The position numbers and the translations under genes are program-made. A stretch of DNA of 64,000 nucleotides, from assembly GCA_016790225.1 (NCBI GenBank), contig JAEUOZ010000027.1:68948-132947 (forward strand). Reading direction: 5' to 3'. The notes beneath the pieces were generated by a model that was not told the DNA's origin, ran no database searches, and was given only the letters and a program-made list of their open reading frames with translations. Origin of the DNA: Rubrivivax sp. Lineage in GTDB: Bacteria; Pseudomonadota; Gammaproteobacteria; Burkholderiales; Burkholderiaceae. Below, one piece after another: positions 8,677 to 19,640 of the stretch (the stretch's first letter is position 1; each line of letters starts with the position of its first letter).

Positions 8677-10107
8677 ATGACTGAACGCCTCCAACGCCCC
8701 CTGCCGCCCACACGCCCGGTGGCCGATGCTGCCGGCCGCGCCCGCCAGAGCGGGCCCGCCTGGGCCAGCGCGGTCTGGGCGCTTGCACTTGCGGCGCTGG
8801 TGGCGGCCGATTTCGCTCAGGCGCAAGCTCGCCCCACGCCCACGGATCGGGCCGCCGCGCGTGCGGCGGATCGATCGGCCAGCCGACCGGGCGACTACAT
8901 CGTGGCCGTGGTCAACCAGGAGCTGGTCACGGCGGTCGAGGTCGAGCTGCGGCTGCGGCGCGTGGGCGAAGAGGCTGCACGCTCCGGCGCGCGCCTGCCG
9001 GCGCCCGATCTGATGCGCAAGCAGATCGTCGACGATCTCATCGAAGAACGTGTGATCCTGACCTTTTCGCGCGAGACCGGCGGCAAGGTCGATGACGCGG
9101 AGCTCAATCGCGCCGTGCAGGCTGTGGCGGCGCAGAACCAGCTGACCGTGGAGCAGCTGCGCGAACGGCTGCGCGCCGACGGCATCGATTACGCCCGCTT
9201 TCGCACCAATCTGTCCGAACAGCTGCTGGTCGAGCGCACGCGCGAGCGCGAGGTCTATCCGCGCATCCGCATCACCGATGCCGATGTCGATCGCCTGCTG
9301 GATCAGCAGCGCTCGTCCGCGCTGGCCGATGCGGTGGTCAATGTGGCGCAGATCCTCATCACCGTGCCCGAAGGCGCCAGCGAGGCCGTGGTGGCCGAGC
9401 GCCGCGCTCGGGCCGAAGCCGCGCTCGCGCGGGTCCGCGCCGGGGCGGCTTTCCCGGCAGTGGCGCGCGAAGTCTCCGAAGATGCCAACCGCGAAAACGG
9501 CGGCGAGATCGGCCCGCGCCCGACCTCAAGGCTGCCGGATCTCTTCGTCGAGGCCATCAAGCCCCTGAAGGTGGGCGATGTGACGCCCGCCCCGCTGCGC
9601 AGCGGGGCGGGCTTTCACGTGATCAAGCTGCTTGCGCGCGACGAGGGCGGCCCGTTCCGCGTGACGCAGACCCGTGCGCGCCACATCCTGCTGCGCCCGA
9701 GCGAGCAGCTGAAGCCGGAGCAGGCACAAGGCCTGCTGCAGGAGTACCGGCGGCGCATCGAATCCGGCCAGCGCAGCTTCGAAGAACTGGCGCGCAGCTT
9801 CTCCGAAGACGGCTCGGCCGCGCAGGGCGGCGATCTGGGCTGGTCCGCGCCCGGCATGCTGGTGCCGGAATTCGAGGAAGCGATGAACCGTCTGCCGATC
9901 AACGGGATCTCGCAGCCGGTGGTCTCCCGCTTCGGCGTCCACCTGATCCAGGTCACCGAGCGCCGCCAGGTCGATATCGACCCCAAGCAGGCCCGCGAAC
10001 AGGCGCGCAACTCGCTGCGCGAACAGCGATTTGAAGCCGCCTATGCCGAGTGGGTGCGCGATCTGCGCGGCCGCGCCTACATCGAGATGCGCGAGCCGCC
10101 GCTCTGA
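8677..10107 (+). CDS. surA: Periplasmic chaperone and peptidyl-prolyl isomerase SurA
   Basis: A 476-residue protein with an N-terminal hydrophobic segment ending in ADFAQAQA (signal peptide), a SurA N-terminal chaperone domain from about residue 70 (IVAVVNQELVT) and two parvulin domains. The parvulin repeats are recognisable by paired blocks: VAREVSEDANRENGGEIG then SGAGFHVIKL in the first, and ARSFSEDGSAAQGGDLGW then SRFGVHLIQV in the second. SurA escorts outer-membrane proteins, including LptD, across the periplasm, which fits its place 24 bases behind lptD. The N-terminal leader before the hydrophobic segment is rather long (about 30 residues), so a later start is possible, but no better start is seen. 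Confidence 0.93.
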   Translation: MTERLQRPLPPTRPVADAAGRARQSGPAWASAVWALALAALVAADFAQAQARPTPTDRAAARAADRSASRPGDYIVAVVNQELVTAVEVELRLRRVGEEAARSGARLPAPDLMRKQIVDDLIEERVILTFSRETGGKVDDAELNRAVQAVAAQNQLTVEQLRERLRADGIDYARFRTNLSEQLLVERTREREVYPRIRITDADVDRLLDQQRSSALADAVVNVAQILITVPEGASEAVVAERRARAEAALARVRAGAAFPAVAREVSEDANRENGGEIGPRPTSRLPDLFVEAIKPLKVGDVTPAPLRSGAGFHVIKLLARDEGGPFRVTQTRARHILLRPSEQLKPEQAQGLLQEYRRRIESGQRSFEELARSFSEDGSAAQGGDLGWSAPGMLVPEFEEAMNRLPINGISQPVVSRFGVHLIQVTERRQVDIDPKQAREQARNSLREQRFEAAYAEWVRDLRGRAYIEMREPPL

Positions 10108-10168
10108 CGGCTGAGCGCCGCAGCGGATCCCGCCCCGTCTTTCGACCCGTTCCCAGCACAAGGCGCGC

Positions 10169-10969
10169 TTGAAACACATCGCGCGCAAGCGTTTCGGGCA
10201 GCACTTCCTGGTCGATGCCTCGGTCATCGCGGGCATCGTGCGTGCGATCAGCCCGCGGCCGGACGATGCGCTGATCGAGATCGGGCCCGGCCTTGGCGCC
10301 TTGACGCGGCCACTGCGCGAGCATTGCCCGAGCCTCACGGTGATCGAGCTGGATCGCGATCTGGCGGCCAGGCTGCGCCGCCAGCCGGGGCTGAACGTGA
10401 TCGAGTCGGACGTGCTGTCGGTGGACTTTGCGGCGCTGGGCCGGGAAGCCGGCCGGCCGCTGCGCGTGGTGGGCAACCTGCCCTACAACATCTCCACGCC
10501 CATCCTCTTTCACCTGCTGGCCAGTGCGGCGCACGTGCAGGACCAGCACTTCATGCTGCAGGCGGAGGTGGTGCAGCGCATGGCGGCAGGTCCGGGTGGC
10601 AAGGACTATGGGCGCCTGAGCGTGATGCTGCAGTGGCGCTACGACATCGAGCCTGTGCTCGATGTTCCGCCCGAGGCCTTCGATCCGCCGCCGGCGGTCA
10701 ACTCAGCCGTCGTGCGCATGACGCCGCTGGCCGCGCCCGGGCTGGCCGATCCGCAGTGGCTGGCTGAGCTGGTCACCAGCGCGTTTTCGCAGCGGCGCAA
10801 GCTGCTGCGCCACACGCTGGGCCGCTGGCTGGAAGAGAAGCACTTCAGCGGCCCCTTCGACACGCAGCGGCGCGCCGAAGAGGTGCCAGTGGCTGAATAC
10901 GTCGCGCTGGCCCGCGAGGTGGGCCGCCAGCTGGCTGCGCCAGCGCCCGGGGGTTTGCCGGGCGCCTGA
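10169..10969 (+). CDS. rsmA: 16S rRNA dimethyladenosine transferase RsmA (KsgA)
   Basis: A 266-residue enzyme that dimethylates two adjacent adenosines near the 3' end of 16S r[11 protein letters not shown] at the N terminus, the SAM-binding [11 protein letters not shown] and the catalytic NLPYNIST are all intact, and [13 protein letters not shown] marks the C-terminal part. The start is a TTG at 10169, chosen because it places [12 protein letters not shown] at the very N terminus as in homologues; no closer ATG exists. In enterobacteria pdxA lies between surA and rsmA; here it is missing and rsmA follows surA after about 60 bases. Confidence 0.95.
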   Translation: MKHIARKRFGQHFLVDASVIAGIVRAISPRPDDALIEIGPGLGALTRPLREHCPSLTVIELDRDLAARLRRQPGLNVIESDVLSVDFAALGREAGRPLRVVGNLPYNISTPILFHLLASAAHVQDQHFMLQAEVVQRMAAGPGGKDYGRLSVMLQWRYDIEPVLDVPPEAFDPPPAVNSAVVRMTPLAAPGLADPQWLAELVTSAFSQRRKLLRHTLGRWLEEKHFSGPFDTQRRAEEVPVAEYVALAREVGRQLAAPAPGGLPGA

Positions 10970-11135
10970 TGGGGCGGCTGTCTGATCAGGCCGCGTCGAG
11001 CCAGGCCGCCGTGTCGAAGGCGCTGCTCATCATCGGCATGTTCATCCCGAAATTGGGATTGAAGCCGTTCTTGGATACCGCCACCTTGGCGGGCGGCTTG
11101 GCTGCCGCGGTGGTTTCTGCCTGGGCCGTCTCAGC

Positions 11136-11172
11136 AGCCCGCTCCCATGACCCGATTTCCTGGGAGCGGGCT
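11136..11172. repeat. 12-bp perfect inverted repeat at the barstar stop codon
   Basis: AGCCCGCTCCCA at 11136-11147 and its exact complement at 11161-11172 are separated by 13 bases. In the minus-strand direction the hairpin begins at the barstar stop codon. No run of T follows on either strand, so it is not a classic intrinsic terminator. It could act as an mRNA 3' stabiliser or be a REP-like interspersed element; whether other copies exist cannot be seen from here. Confidence 0.6.
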
Positions 11173-11566
11173 ACTGAAAAGAATAGAAACACCTGAAGGG
11201 TATTCGTCGCTCCGACCAGAAATCGGCGGCATCCCGGAAGACATCCAGCAATTGCTCGCGCGCCTCGCGGTCAAAGCGCGGGTTGTCAGGCAGCTGCTCA
11301 AGCACGACGACAAACCCGGGTTGCTGCCCCGACTTGTTGACCAGATCGGTCATACAGTCGTAGAGCGCATCCAGGTTCTTGCCGAAATGCTCAGGGAACA
11401 GGAAAGAACGCGCAATGGCTTCCAGCACTTCCGGCTTGCCGGGCGCCGAAGCGACATTGGCGTAGAGAAAGTGATGCCCGGCGTCCTGCGCCGCCTGCAT
11501 CAAGTCTTCGACACGGTAGGCCCGTATCGATTGAACGATATTCGTTCGGATGGTCTGCAACTGCAT
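11171..11566 (-). CDS. Barstar-family ribonuclease inhibitor
   Basis: A 131-residue protein of the barstar family, which binds and neutralises barnase-type ribonucleases in the cytoplasm. The core reads HHFLYANVASAPGKPEVLEAIARSF then FGKNLDALYDCMTDL, the usual barstar beta-alpha arrangement with the FGxNxDALxDxxTD block. The ATG at 11566 was chosen over an upstream one because an AGGAGG site lies ten bases before it. It is 54 bases downstream of a secreted ribonuclease gene on the same strand, so the two are a toxin-immunity pair. The 12-bp hairpin at 11136-11172 sits at its stop codon. Confidence 0.88.
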   Translation of the reverse strand: MQLQTIRTNIVQSIRAYRVEDLMQAAQDAGHHFLYANVASAPGKPEVLEAIARSFLFPEHFGKNLDALYDCMTDLVNKSGQQPGFVVVLEQLPDNPRFDREAREQLLDVFRDAADFWSERRIPFRCFYSFQ

Positions 11567-11620
11567 GGGTCGCGATCCTCCTGCGGTCAAAGAAAAACTG
11601 GGGTCCATGGCGGTCAACAT

Positions 11621-12010
11621 TCAGGGGACGATGCGGTTGAAGCTGGCGTAATGGTCAGCGGTGTAGTAACAGGCCACGGGCTGGGTGGTCTCGCGTCCGC
11701 CGCAGACGATGCGCCGGGCGCCGCGGTCGCGCGAGCCAGGTGTCTTGACGGTGTATTCGCGATAGAAACCCCGCGGCTGACGGGGCAGCAATTGTTCTCG
11801 GTTGAAAAACACCGTGCCGTCCTTGGAATAAGGAAACGGCCCACCCTGCAGAATCAGCTCGTGCGTCTGGCGCGCCTGGCGCGGCAGATCGGCAAGGGCT
11901 ACCGTCTGCGTGTCGGCCGGCAAGCCGCGAGCGACAACGTCCGCTGACAAGAAGCCCAGGGTGACTGCGGCAGCTGCGAGCGCCCACTTGCCCGGCACCG
12001 GCCAGACCAT
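11621..12010 (-). CDS. Secreted guanyl-specific ribonuclease (barnase/RNase Sa type)
   Basis: A 129-residue protein with an N-terminal hydrophobic signal segment followed by a small microbial ribonuclease domain. The catalytic set of the N1/T1/barnase family is intact: glutamate in YREYTVKTPG (about residue 85), arginines in RGARRIV (about 100) and histidine in TADHYASF (about 120). Such enzymes cut single-stranded RNA after guanosine. The ATG at 12010 follows a GGAGG site and is preferred over the TTG one codon earlier. The barstar gene directly downstream supplies self-protection. The role, nutrient scavenging or competition, cannot be told from sequence. Confidence 0.88.
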   Translation of the reverse strand: MVWPVPGKWALAAAAVTLGFLSADVVARGLPADTQTVALADLPRQARQTHELILQGGPFPYSKDGTVFFNREQLLPRQPRGFYREYTVKTPGSRDRGARRIVCGGRETTQPVACYYTADHYASFNRIVP

Positions 12011-12286
12011 CAAACATCCTCCGCGGGATAAGGGGTGACCCCCTGGAATACGAGCGTGAGATGTTACCGGAACGGGGTGTCGAGCTCAAGAGAATGCCCA
12101 ATTCTTGTGCAGAGCTGGGGGCCTATCAGTGATCACTCACATGCGCTTCAGCCCTTGCTGTTACGTGAGGTCACATTCCGTGGGTACTTGCACCCAGACG
12201 AGGGTTGCCAAACCTGTGCGCCGCATCGAAGCCCTTTGACGCTGCTGCAGCGCCGGCACGGGTCTGGCATCTCGTGGCCCACGCTC

Positions 12287-14581
<2,295 letters not shown>

Positions 14582-14712
14582 GGGCGGTCTCCTTGCGAGG
14601 GCGCGCATTGTAGGCAGCGGCGCCTGGACCCCGAGTGTGATCGCAAGCCCGCAGCACAGCATGCGCGAAACTGCGTAACAGCCCGGACCCCGGCCGGGTG
14701 AATACTGTGCCG

Positions 14713-16788
14713 ATGACCCGACCGCCCGTCCCGGCCGCTGCCGGCAGCCTGCCCGGCGAGCGGCGTCGCCGCATGCTGCTGTGGGGCGCGCTGGTGGGCT
14801 TGCTGGTGGTCGCGCAGTCGCTGCTGGTGTGGCTCACCGTGGCCTACGAGCACAGCCGCGCGCTGGAGCAGGTCGACATGCTGGGCGTCGAGGTGGGCGG
14901 CGACGTCAAGCGCAACATCGGGCGTGCGGTGCAGGATCTGCAGGCCCTGACCTGGACCGACGAGACCGAGGCCTTGCCCTGGGCGGGGCGCGCCCGGGCA
15001 CAGCTGCAGGCCCGCAAGGAACTGGCCCGGCTGGAATGGCGCGATCCGGCCCTCGGGATCGTGGAAGCGGTGGATTCGCTGTACGGGCAGCCGCTCTTCG
15101 AGCGCTGGCCCCGCAGCCAGATGAGCCAGGAGACCGAACTGGCCTGCAAGGAGGCCGAACGGGGTCAGTCGCCGCGGTTCTCGGCCAGCTACTTCGTGCC
15201 GCAGGTCGAAGGGCGCGGCCAGGAGGTGATCGATCTGTGTCTGCCGCGGCAGTCCAAGGGCCGGCCAGCGGGCTTTGTCGTGGCCACCTTCGTGCTGGGT
15301 GCCGTGCTCGAAGCCGCCTTGCCAGCCGGCCAGGCGCAGCGCCACGAATTCAGCTTCATCGAAAGCGACGGCGCGCGTCTGGCGCGTGCCGGGGCCTCGC
15401 GCGGGGCCGGCGTCTACCAGGCCGAGCGCCTGATCGATCTGCCGGGGCGCTCGCTGCTGCTGCGCGTGGACAGCGCGGCTGGCCGGCCGAGCCTGATCCC
15501 CAACCTGACACTGGCGCTGGTGCTGGGGCTGTCCATTGCACTGACGGCGGTGGTCGTGCTGCTGGCGCGCGACGTGCGCCGCCGTGCCACGGCCGAAGAG
15601 GCGCTCGCCGAGGCGCTGGCCTTTCGCAAGGCGATGGAGGATTCGCTGATCACCGGGCTGCGGGCGCGCGATCTGCAGGGCCGCATCACCTACGTCAACC
15701 CGGCCTTCTGCGCGATGGTGGGCCTGGATGCGCAGGCGCTTCGCCAGGCAAACACGCCGCCCTACTGGCCACCCGAGCAGGCAGCCACCTATGCGCAGCG
15801 CCAAGCCACGCGTCTGGCGCAGACCGCCGACCAGGCCAGCGCCGTCTCGCGCGAGGGCTTCGAGACCGTGTTCATGCGCAGCAATGGCGAGCGCTTCCCG
15901 GTCATGATCTACGAAGCGCCGCTGGTGGATGGCCAGGGCCGCCACACGGGCTGGATGAGCGCCGTGCTCGACGTGAGCCAGCAGCAGCGCATGGAGGAAC
16001 TCTCGCGCCAGCAGCAGGAGCGGCTGCAGGCCTCGGCACGGCTGGCCACGATGGGCGAGATGGCGTCGCTGCTGAGCCATGAGCTGAACCAGCCACTGTC
16101 GGCGATTGCCAGCTACGCCGCCGGCTCGCTGAACCTGGTGGCCGACGGCAGCGACCCCCAGACGCCGGACCTGCTGCGACAGGCCCTGGGCCGCATCGCC
16201 GAGCAGGCCGAGCGCGCCGGGCGCGTGATCAAGAGCGTGCACGACTTCGTGCGCCGCCGCGATCAGCAGCACGAGGCCATCGCCGTCGATCGCCTGATCG
16301 ATGCCGTGATGCCGCTCATCCGCCTGCAGGCGCGCAAGTGCGGGGCGCGCATCGAGCTCGATCTGGCGCCGCGCCTGCCGGCCGTGCGCTGTGACCGCAC
16401 GATGGTCGAGCAGGTGCTGCTGAACCTCGCGCGCAATGGCATTCAGGCGATGGAGTCCGTGCCGCTGGAGCGGCGTGTGCTGCGTCTGCGGGCCCAGCGC
16501 GAGGACGATCGCCGGGTCGCGCTGAGTGTCGAGGACGCCGGCGTGGGCATCGATGCCGGGGTTGCGGCGCGCATCTTCACGCCCTTCTTCACCACGCGCA
16601 GCGAAGGCATGGGGCTAGGCCTGAGCCTGTGCCGCACGGTGATCGAGCAGCATGGCGGCGCGCTGCAGTTCCAGTCCCCCTGGCCGGCTGACAGCATCGG
16701 CGGCAGCTGTTTCCGCTTCAGCCTGCCGCTGGCGGGCGACGTGCGCGCCAAGACACCGCAGAATGCGACTTCGCTTCCGCCTGTGTAA
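14713..16788 (+). CDS. Sensor histidine kinase, DctS-like
   Basis: A membrane sensor kinase of 691 residues from the ATG at 14713 (a GTG at 14698 is also possible). Two transmembrane segments (around residues 20-45 and 265-290) bracket a periplasmic sensing domain. A PAS domain follows (DLQGRITYVNPAFCAMVGL), then a HisKA-type phospho-acceptor block LLSHELNQPLSAIASY with the modified histidine, an N box (LLNLARNGIQAM), and G boxes (VEDAGVGID, GMGLGLSLC). The layout matches DctS, which senses C4-dicarboxylates. The regulator gene follows after six bases and maeB is divergent on the other side, supporting a role in dicarboxylate metabolism. Ligand specificity is inferred. Confidence 0.87.
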   Translation: MTRPPVPAAAGSLPGERRRRMLLWGALVGLLVVAQSLLVWLTVAYEHSRALEQVDMLGVEVGGDVKRNIGRAVQDLQALTWTDETEALPWAGRARAQLQARKELARLEWRDPALGIVEAVDSLYGQPLFERWPRSQMSQETELACKEAERGQSPRFSASYFVPQVEGRGQEVIDLCLPRQSKGRPAGFVVATFVLGAVLEAALPAGQAQRHEFSFIESDGARLARAGASRGAGVYQAERLIDLPGRSLLLRVDSAAGRPSLIPNLTLALVLGLSIALTAVVVLLARDVRRRATAEEALAEALAFRKAMEDSLITGLRARDLQGRITYVNPAFCAMVGLDAQALRQANTPPYWPPEQAATYAQRQATRLAQTADQASAVSREGFETVFMRSNGERFPVMIYEAPLVDGQGRHTGWMSAVLDVSQQQRMEELSRQQQERLQASARLATMGEMASLLSHELNQPLSAIASYAAGSLNLVADGSDPQTPDLLRQALGRIAEQAERAGRVIKSVHDFVRRRDQQHEAIAVDRLIDAVMPLIRLQARKCGARIELDLAPRLPAVRCDRTMVEQVLLNLARNGIQAMESVPLERRVLRLRAQREDDRRVALSVEDAGVGIDAGVAARIFTPFFTTRSEGMGLGLSLCRTVIEQHGGALQFQSPWPADSIGGSCFRFSLPLAGDVRAKTPQNATSLPPV

Positions 16789-16794
16789 AACCCC

Positions 16795-17448
16795 TTGCTG
16801 CCTCCGCTGGGCCTGCCCACCGTCTACCTGGTCGACGATGAAGACGTCGTGCGGGATGCGCTCGCCTGGCTGCTGCGCTCGCGTCGCCTGCTGTCAGAGG
16901 GCTTCGCCAGTGCAGAGGCGTTCGAGGCCTGGTTGACGCAGCGCCGCGCCCCCGCGCAGCCCGATTGGCCGGCCGGCCCCAGCTGCCTGCTGCTGGACGT
17001 GCGCATGCCGGGCATGAGCGGTCTGGCGCTGTTCGAGCGGTTGGTGGATGCCGGGCTGCCGGGCGTGCTGCCGGTGATCTTCCTGACCGGTCATGGCGAC
17101 GTGCCCACGGCAGTCGCGGCCGTCAAGCGAGGCGCCTTCGACTTTGTCGAGAAGCCGTTTTCCAACAACGGGCTGGTCGATCGTGTCGAACAGGCGCTGG
17201 CCCTCAGCGAACAGGCCTTGCGCCAGCGACAGCAGCAGCGCCGACGCGGCCAGCTGCTGCAGGCGCTGACCGAGCGGGAGCGCGATGTGCTGCAACAGGT
17301 GATCGACGGCCGCCCCAACAAGCTGATTGCCGATGCCCTGGGCATCAGCGTGCGCACGGTGGAGGTTCACCGCGCGCGGGTGTTCGAGAAGATGGGCGTG
17401 AAGTCGGCCGTCGAGCTTGCGAACTTGCTGCGGCAGGATGGCGCCTGA
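16795..17448 (+). CDS. LuxR/FixJ-family response regulator, DctR-like
   Basis: A 217-residue response regulator: receiver domain with the acidic pair in LVDDED, phospho-acceptor aspartate in LLLDVRMPGMSG, conserved threonine in FLTGHGD and lysine in VEKPF, then a GerE/LuxR helix-turn-helix (LTERERDVLQQVIDG, ALGISVRTVEVHR). The architecture is that of FixJ, TodT and DctR. It follows the sensor kinase by six bases, so the two form an operon. The start is a TTG at 16795; there is no nearer ATG before the receiver motif and no clear ribosome-binding site, so translation may depend on coupling to the kinase gene. Confidence 0.88.
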   Translation: MLPPLGLPTVYLVDDEDVVRDALAWLLRSRRLLSEGFASAEAFEAWLTQRRAPAQPDWPAGPSCLLLDVRMPGMSGLALFERLVDAGLPGVLPVIFLTGHGDVPTAVAAVKRGAFDFVEKPFSNNGLVDRVEQALALSEQALRQRQQQRRRGQLLQALTERERDVLQQVIDGRPNKLIADALGISVRTVEVHRARVFEKMGVKSAVELANLLRQDGA

Positions 17449-17458
17449 GGTGACCGGG

Positions 17459-18436
17459 ATGTCCGTTCAGCCTGCCCTCGGCGAGTTCGATCTGATCGCG
17501 CGCTGGTTCACGCGGCCGGCGCGGCGTGCGGTGCTGGGGGTGGGCGACGATTGCGCGCTGCTGCAGCCAGGCCCGGGGCAGCAGCTGGCCATCTCCAGCG
17601 ACATGCTGGTGGAAGGGCGCCATTTCCTGTCCACCGTGCCGCCGCGCAGCCTGGGCCACAAGGCACTGGCCGTCAACCTCAGCGATCTGGCGGCCTGCGG
17701 CGCACGGCCGCGGGCCTTCACGCTGGCGCTGGCGCTGCCGCGCGTGGACGAGGCCTTCCTGGAGGGCTTCAGCCAGGGTCTGTGGGCCCTGGCCGAACAG
17801 CATGACATCGAGCTTGTGGGTGGCGACACCACGGCCGGTCCGCTGAACATCTGCGTGACCGTGCTGGGCGAAGTGCCTGCAGGCCAGGCGCTGCTGCGCA
17901 GCGCCGCTCAGCCCGGCGACGAGCTCTGGGTGAGCGGCCAGCTGGGCGAAGCACGCCTGGCCCTGGAGGCCTTCCGCGGCACGCTGGCGCTGTCGACCGA
18001 GGGCCTGCGATCGGCGCGCCGCGCGATGGAAGAACCGCAGCCGCGTGTCGCGCTGGGCCTGGCCTTGCGCGGCGTGGCGCATGCGGCCATCGATCTGAGC
18101 GACGGCCTGCTGGGCGATCTGGGCCATGTGCTGCGGCGCTCGGGCGTTGGCGCGCAGCTGGCGCTGGAGCAGCTGCCCTGCAGCGACCAGCTGCGCGCCC
18201 AGCCCGAAGCCGTGCAGCGCATCTGCCTGCTGACCGGAGGCGACGACTACGAGCTGCTGTTCACGGCCGCGCCCTCGCAGCGCGAGGCGGTATGGCGGGC
18301 GGCACACGCCAGCGGCACGGCGGTGACGGCCATCGGCCGCATCGTCGCCGGCCGGGGGCTTGAGGTGCATGACGCACAAGGCCGCGCCGTCGACCTGCAC
18401 GGCCTGCGAGCCTTCGATCACTTTGCGCCTTCCTGA
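17459..18436 (+). CDS. thiL: Thiamine-monophosphate kinase
   Basis: A 325-residue ThiL of the AIR-synthase-related fold, which phosphorylates thiamine monophosphate to the active pyrophosphate. Visible family blocks: FDLIARWF at the N terminus, GVGDDCALL (metal-binding aspartates), SSDMLVEGRHF, VNLSDLAACGARP, GGDTTAGP, AIDLSDGLLGDLGH and LTGGDDYELLF. The ATG at 17459 lies just beyond the response-regulator stop with GAGG upstream. It is followed after 20 bases by pgpA, a pairing (thiL-pgpA) common in Proteobacteria, and then pncC. Confidence 0.95.
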   Translation: MSVQPALGEFDLIARWFTRPARRAVLGVGDDCALLQPGPGQQLAISSDMLVEGRHFLSTVPPRSLGHKALAVNLSDLAACGARPRAFTLALALPRVDEAFLEGFSQGLWALAEQHDIELVGGDTTAGPLNICVTVLGEVPAGQALLRSAAQPGDELWVSGQLGEARLALEAFRGTLALSTEGLRSARRAMEEPQPRVALGLALRGVAHAAIDLSDGLLGDLGHVLRRSGVGAQLALEQLPCSDQLRAQPEAVQRICLLTGGDDYELLFTAAPSQREAVWRAAHASGTAVTAIGRIVAGRGLEVHDAQGRAVDLHGLRAFDHFAPS

Positions 18437-18456
18437 GTCAGCAAACGGTCTACCGC

Positions 18457-19077
18457 ATGATCGACGCGCCGAATACAGCCGACGAGGCGCCGCAGCCGCC
18501 GCGGCCTGAGTCAGGGTCGCCGATGCCCGCCCAGCCGGCGCAGGCCTCCCCGCAACCTCCTCGCCGCGCCACGGTGCGCTTCATGATCGCGCACCCGGCG
18601 CGCTGGCTGGCACTGGGTTTTGGCAGCGGCCTGTCGCCCGTGGCGCCGGGCACCATCGGCACGCTGTGGTCCTGGGTCGCCTTCCTGGTCCTGAGCCCGT
18701 GGCTCACGACCGCGCAGTGGGGCTGGCTGATTGCGCTGTCCCTGCCGATCGGTGTGTGGGCCTGCGCGGTCACAGCGCGCGACATGGGCGTGGCGGATCC
18801 GGGCCAGATCGTCTGGGACGAGATCGTGGCCTTCTGGCTGGTTCTGTGGATCGTGACGCCGGCTGGCTTCTGGATGCAGTTGGCGGCCTTCGTGCTCTTT
18901 CGCTACTTCGATGCCGCCAAGCCCGGCCCGGTGGGCTGGGCCGATCGCTGTCTCGAGCACCGCCCCGAGGCCTGGGCCCGCGGCCTGGGCATCCTGTGGG
19001 ACGACCTGGTCGCCGCGGGCTGCACGCTGCTGACGCTGGCCGTGGCCGTGGCGCTGAGCGAGGGCTGGGGCGCATGA
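18457..19077 (+). CDS. pgpA: Phosphatidylglycerophosphatase A
   Basis: A 206-residue membrane phosphatase that makes phosphatidylglycerol from its phosphate. Core motifs: GFGSGLSPVAPGTIGTL (about residue 54), DPGQIVWDEIVAFW and RYFDAAKPGPVGWADR, with about four membrane segments. The first 40 residues are proline-rich and not conserved, so a later start (for instance the Met before IAHPARW) is possible. The stop overlaps the pncC start (ATGA), so the two are translationally coupled. Confidence 0.93.
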   Translation: MIDAPNTADEAPQPPRPESGSPMPAQPAQASPQPPRRATVRFMIAHPARWLALGFGSGLSPVAPGTIGTLWSWVAFLVLSPWLTTAQWGWLIALSLPIGVWACAVTARDMGVADPGQIVWDEIVAFWLVLWIVTPAGFWMQLAAFVLFRYFDAAKPGPVGWADRCLEHRPEAWARGLGILWDDLVAAGCTLLTLAVAVALSEGWGA

Positions 19078-19613
19078 GCGTCAAGTGCGACCCCCTGGCG
19101 CTGGACGGCCTGGTCGCGGCGCTCGGCCATGCGCTGCGCCAGCGGCAGCAGCGCATGGCCACGGCGGAAAGCTGCACCGGCGGCCTGATCGCCGCGGCCT
19201 GCACCGCGGTGGCCGGATCGAGCGACTGGTTCGAACGCGGCTTCGTGACCTACAGCAACGAAGCCAAGGTCTCGATGCTGGGGGTCGATCCGCAGACGCT
19301 CGCCACGCACGGCGCGGTGAGCGAGGCGGTGGCCGCCGCGATGGTCCGCGGCGCGCTCGCCCATGCGCCGGTGCAGTGGGCCGTCGCCGTCACCGGCATC
19401 GCCGGCCCGGGCGGCGCCGTGCCCGGCAAGCCGGTGGGCACGGTCTGGATTGCCTGGGGTGATGCCACCCGCGTGCAGGCGCAGCGCGTGTGGCTGGCGG
19501 GTGACCGCAGGGCGGTGCGTGAGCAGACCGTCCGCCTGGCCTTGCAGGCCCTGGCGGCGGAACTGGGCGTCGCCGACGCGCCTTTCCCGGCCGCTGCGGG
19601 TGATCCGGGCTGA
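19074..19613 (+). CDS. pncC: CinA C-terminal-domain nicotinamide-nucleotide amidohydrolase
   Basis: A 179-residue stand-alone CinA C-terminal (PncC) domain, which deamidates nicotinamide mononucleotide in pyridine-nucleotide recycling. TAESCTGGLIAA carries the catalytic serine, VTYSNEAKVSMLGV, HGAVSEAVAAAM and VTGIAGPGG are the other standard blocks. The competence-linked N-terminal domain of full CinA is absent, as is usual for PncC. The ATG overlaps the pgpA stop by four bases. The hydroxyacid dehydrogenase gene follows 27 bases later and may be in the same transcript. Confidence 0.94.
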   Translation: MSVKCDPLALDGLVAALGHALRQRQQRMATAESCTGGLIAAACTAVAGSSDWFERGFVTYSNEAKVSMLGVDPQTLATHGAVSEAVAAAMVRGALAHAPVQWAVAVTGIAGPGGAVPGKPVGTVWIAWGDATRVQAQRVWLAGDRRAVREQTVRLALQALAAELGVADAPFPAAAGDPG

Positions 19614-19640
19614 CGCCCTTCGCGACCAACGCAGACCATC

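Noticed and set aside
11136..11172. The 12-bp hairpin as an intrinsic terminator
   Set aside because: No T-run follows the stem on either strand, so it is kept only as an inverted repeat.
10986..11192. A 68-codon minus-strand frame after the barstar gene
   Set aside because: It overlaps the barstar stop and runs through the hairpin, and has no ribosome-binding site or recognisable family; the matching plus-strand frame is no better supported.
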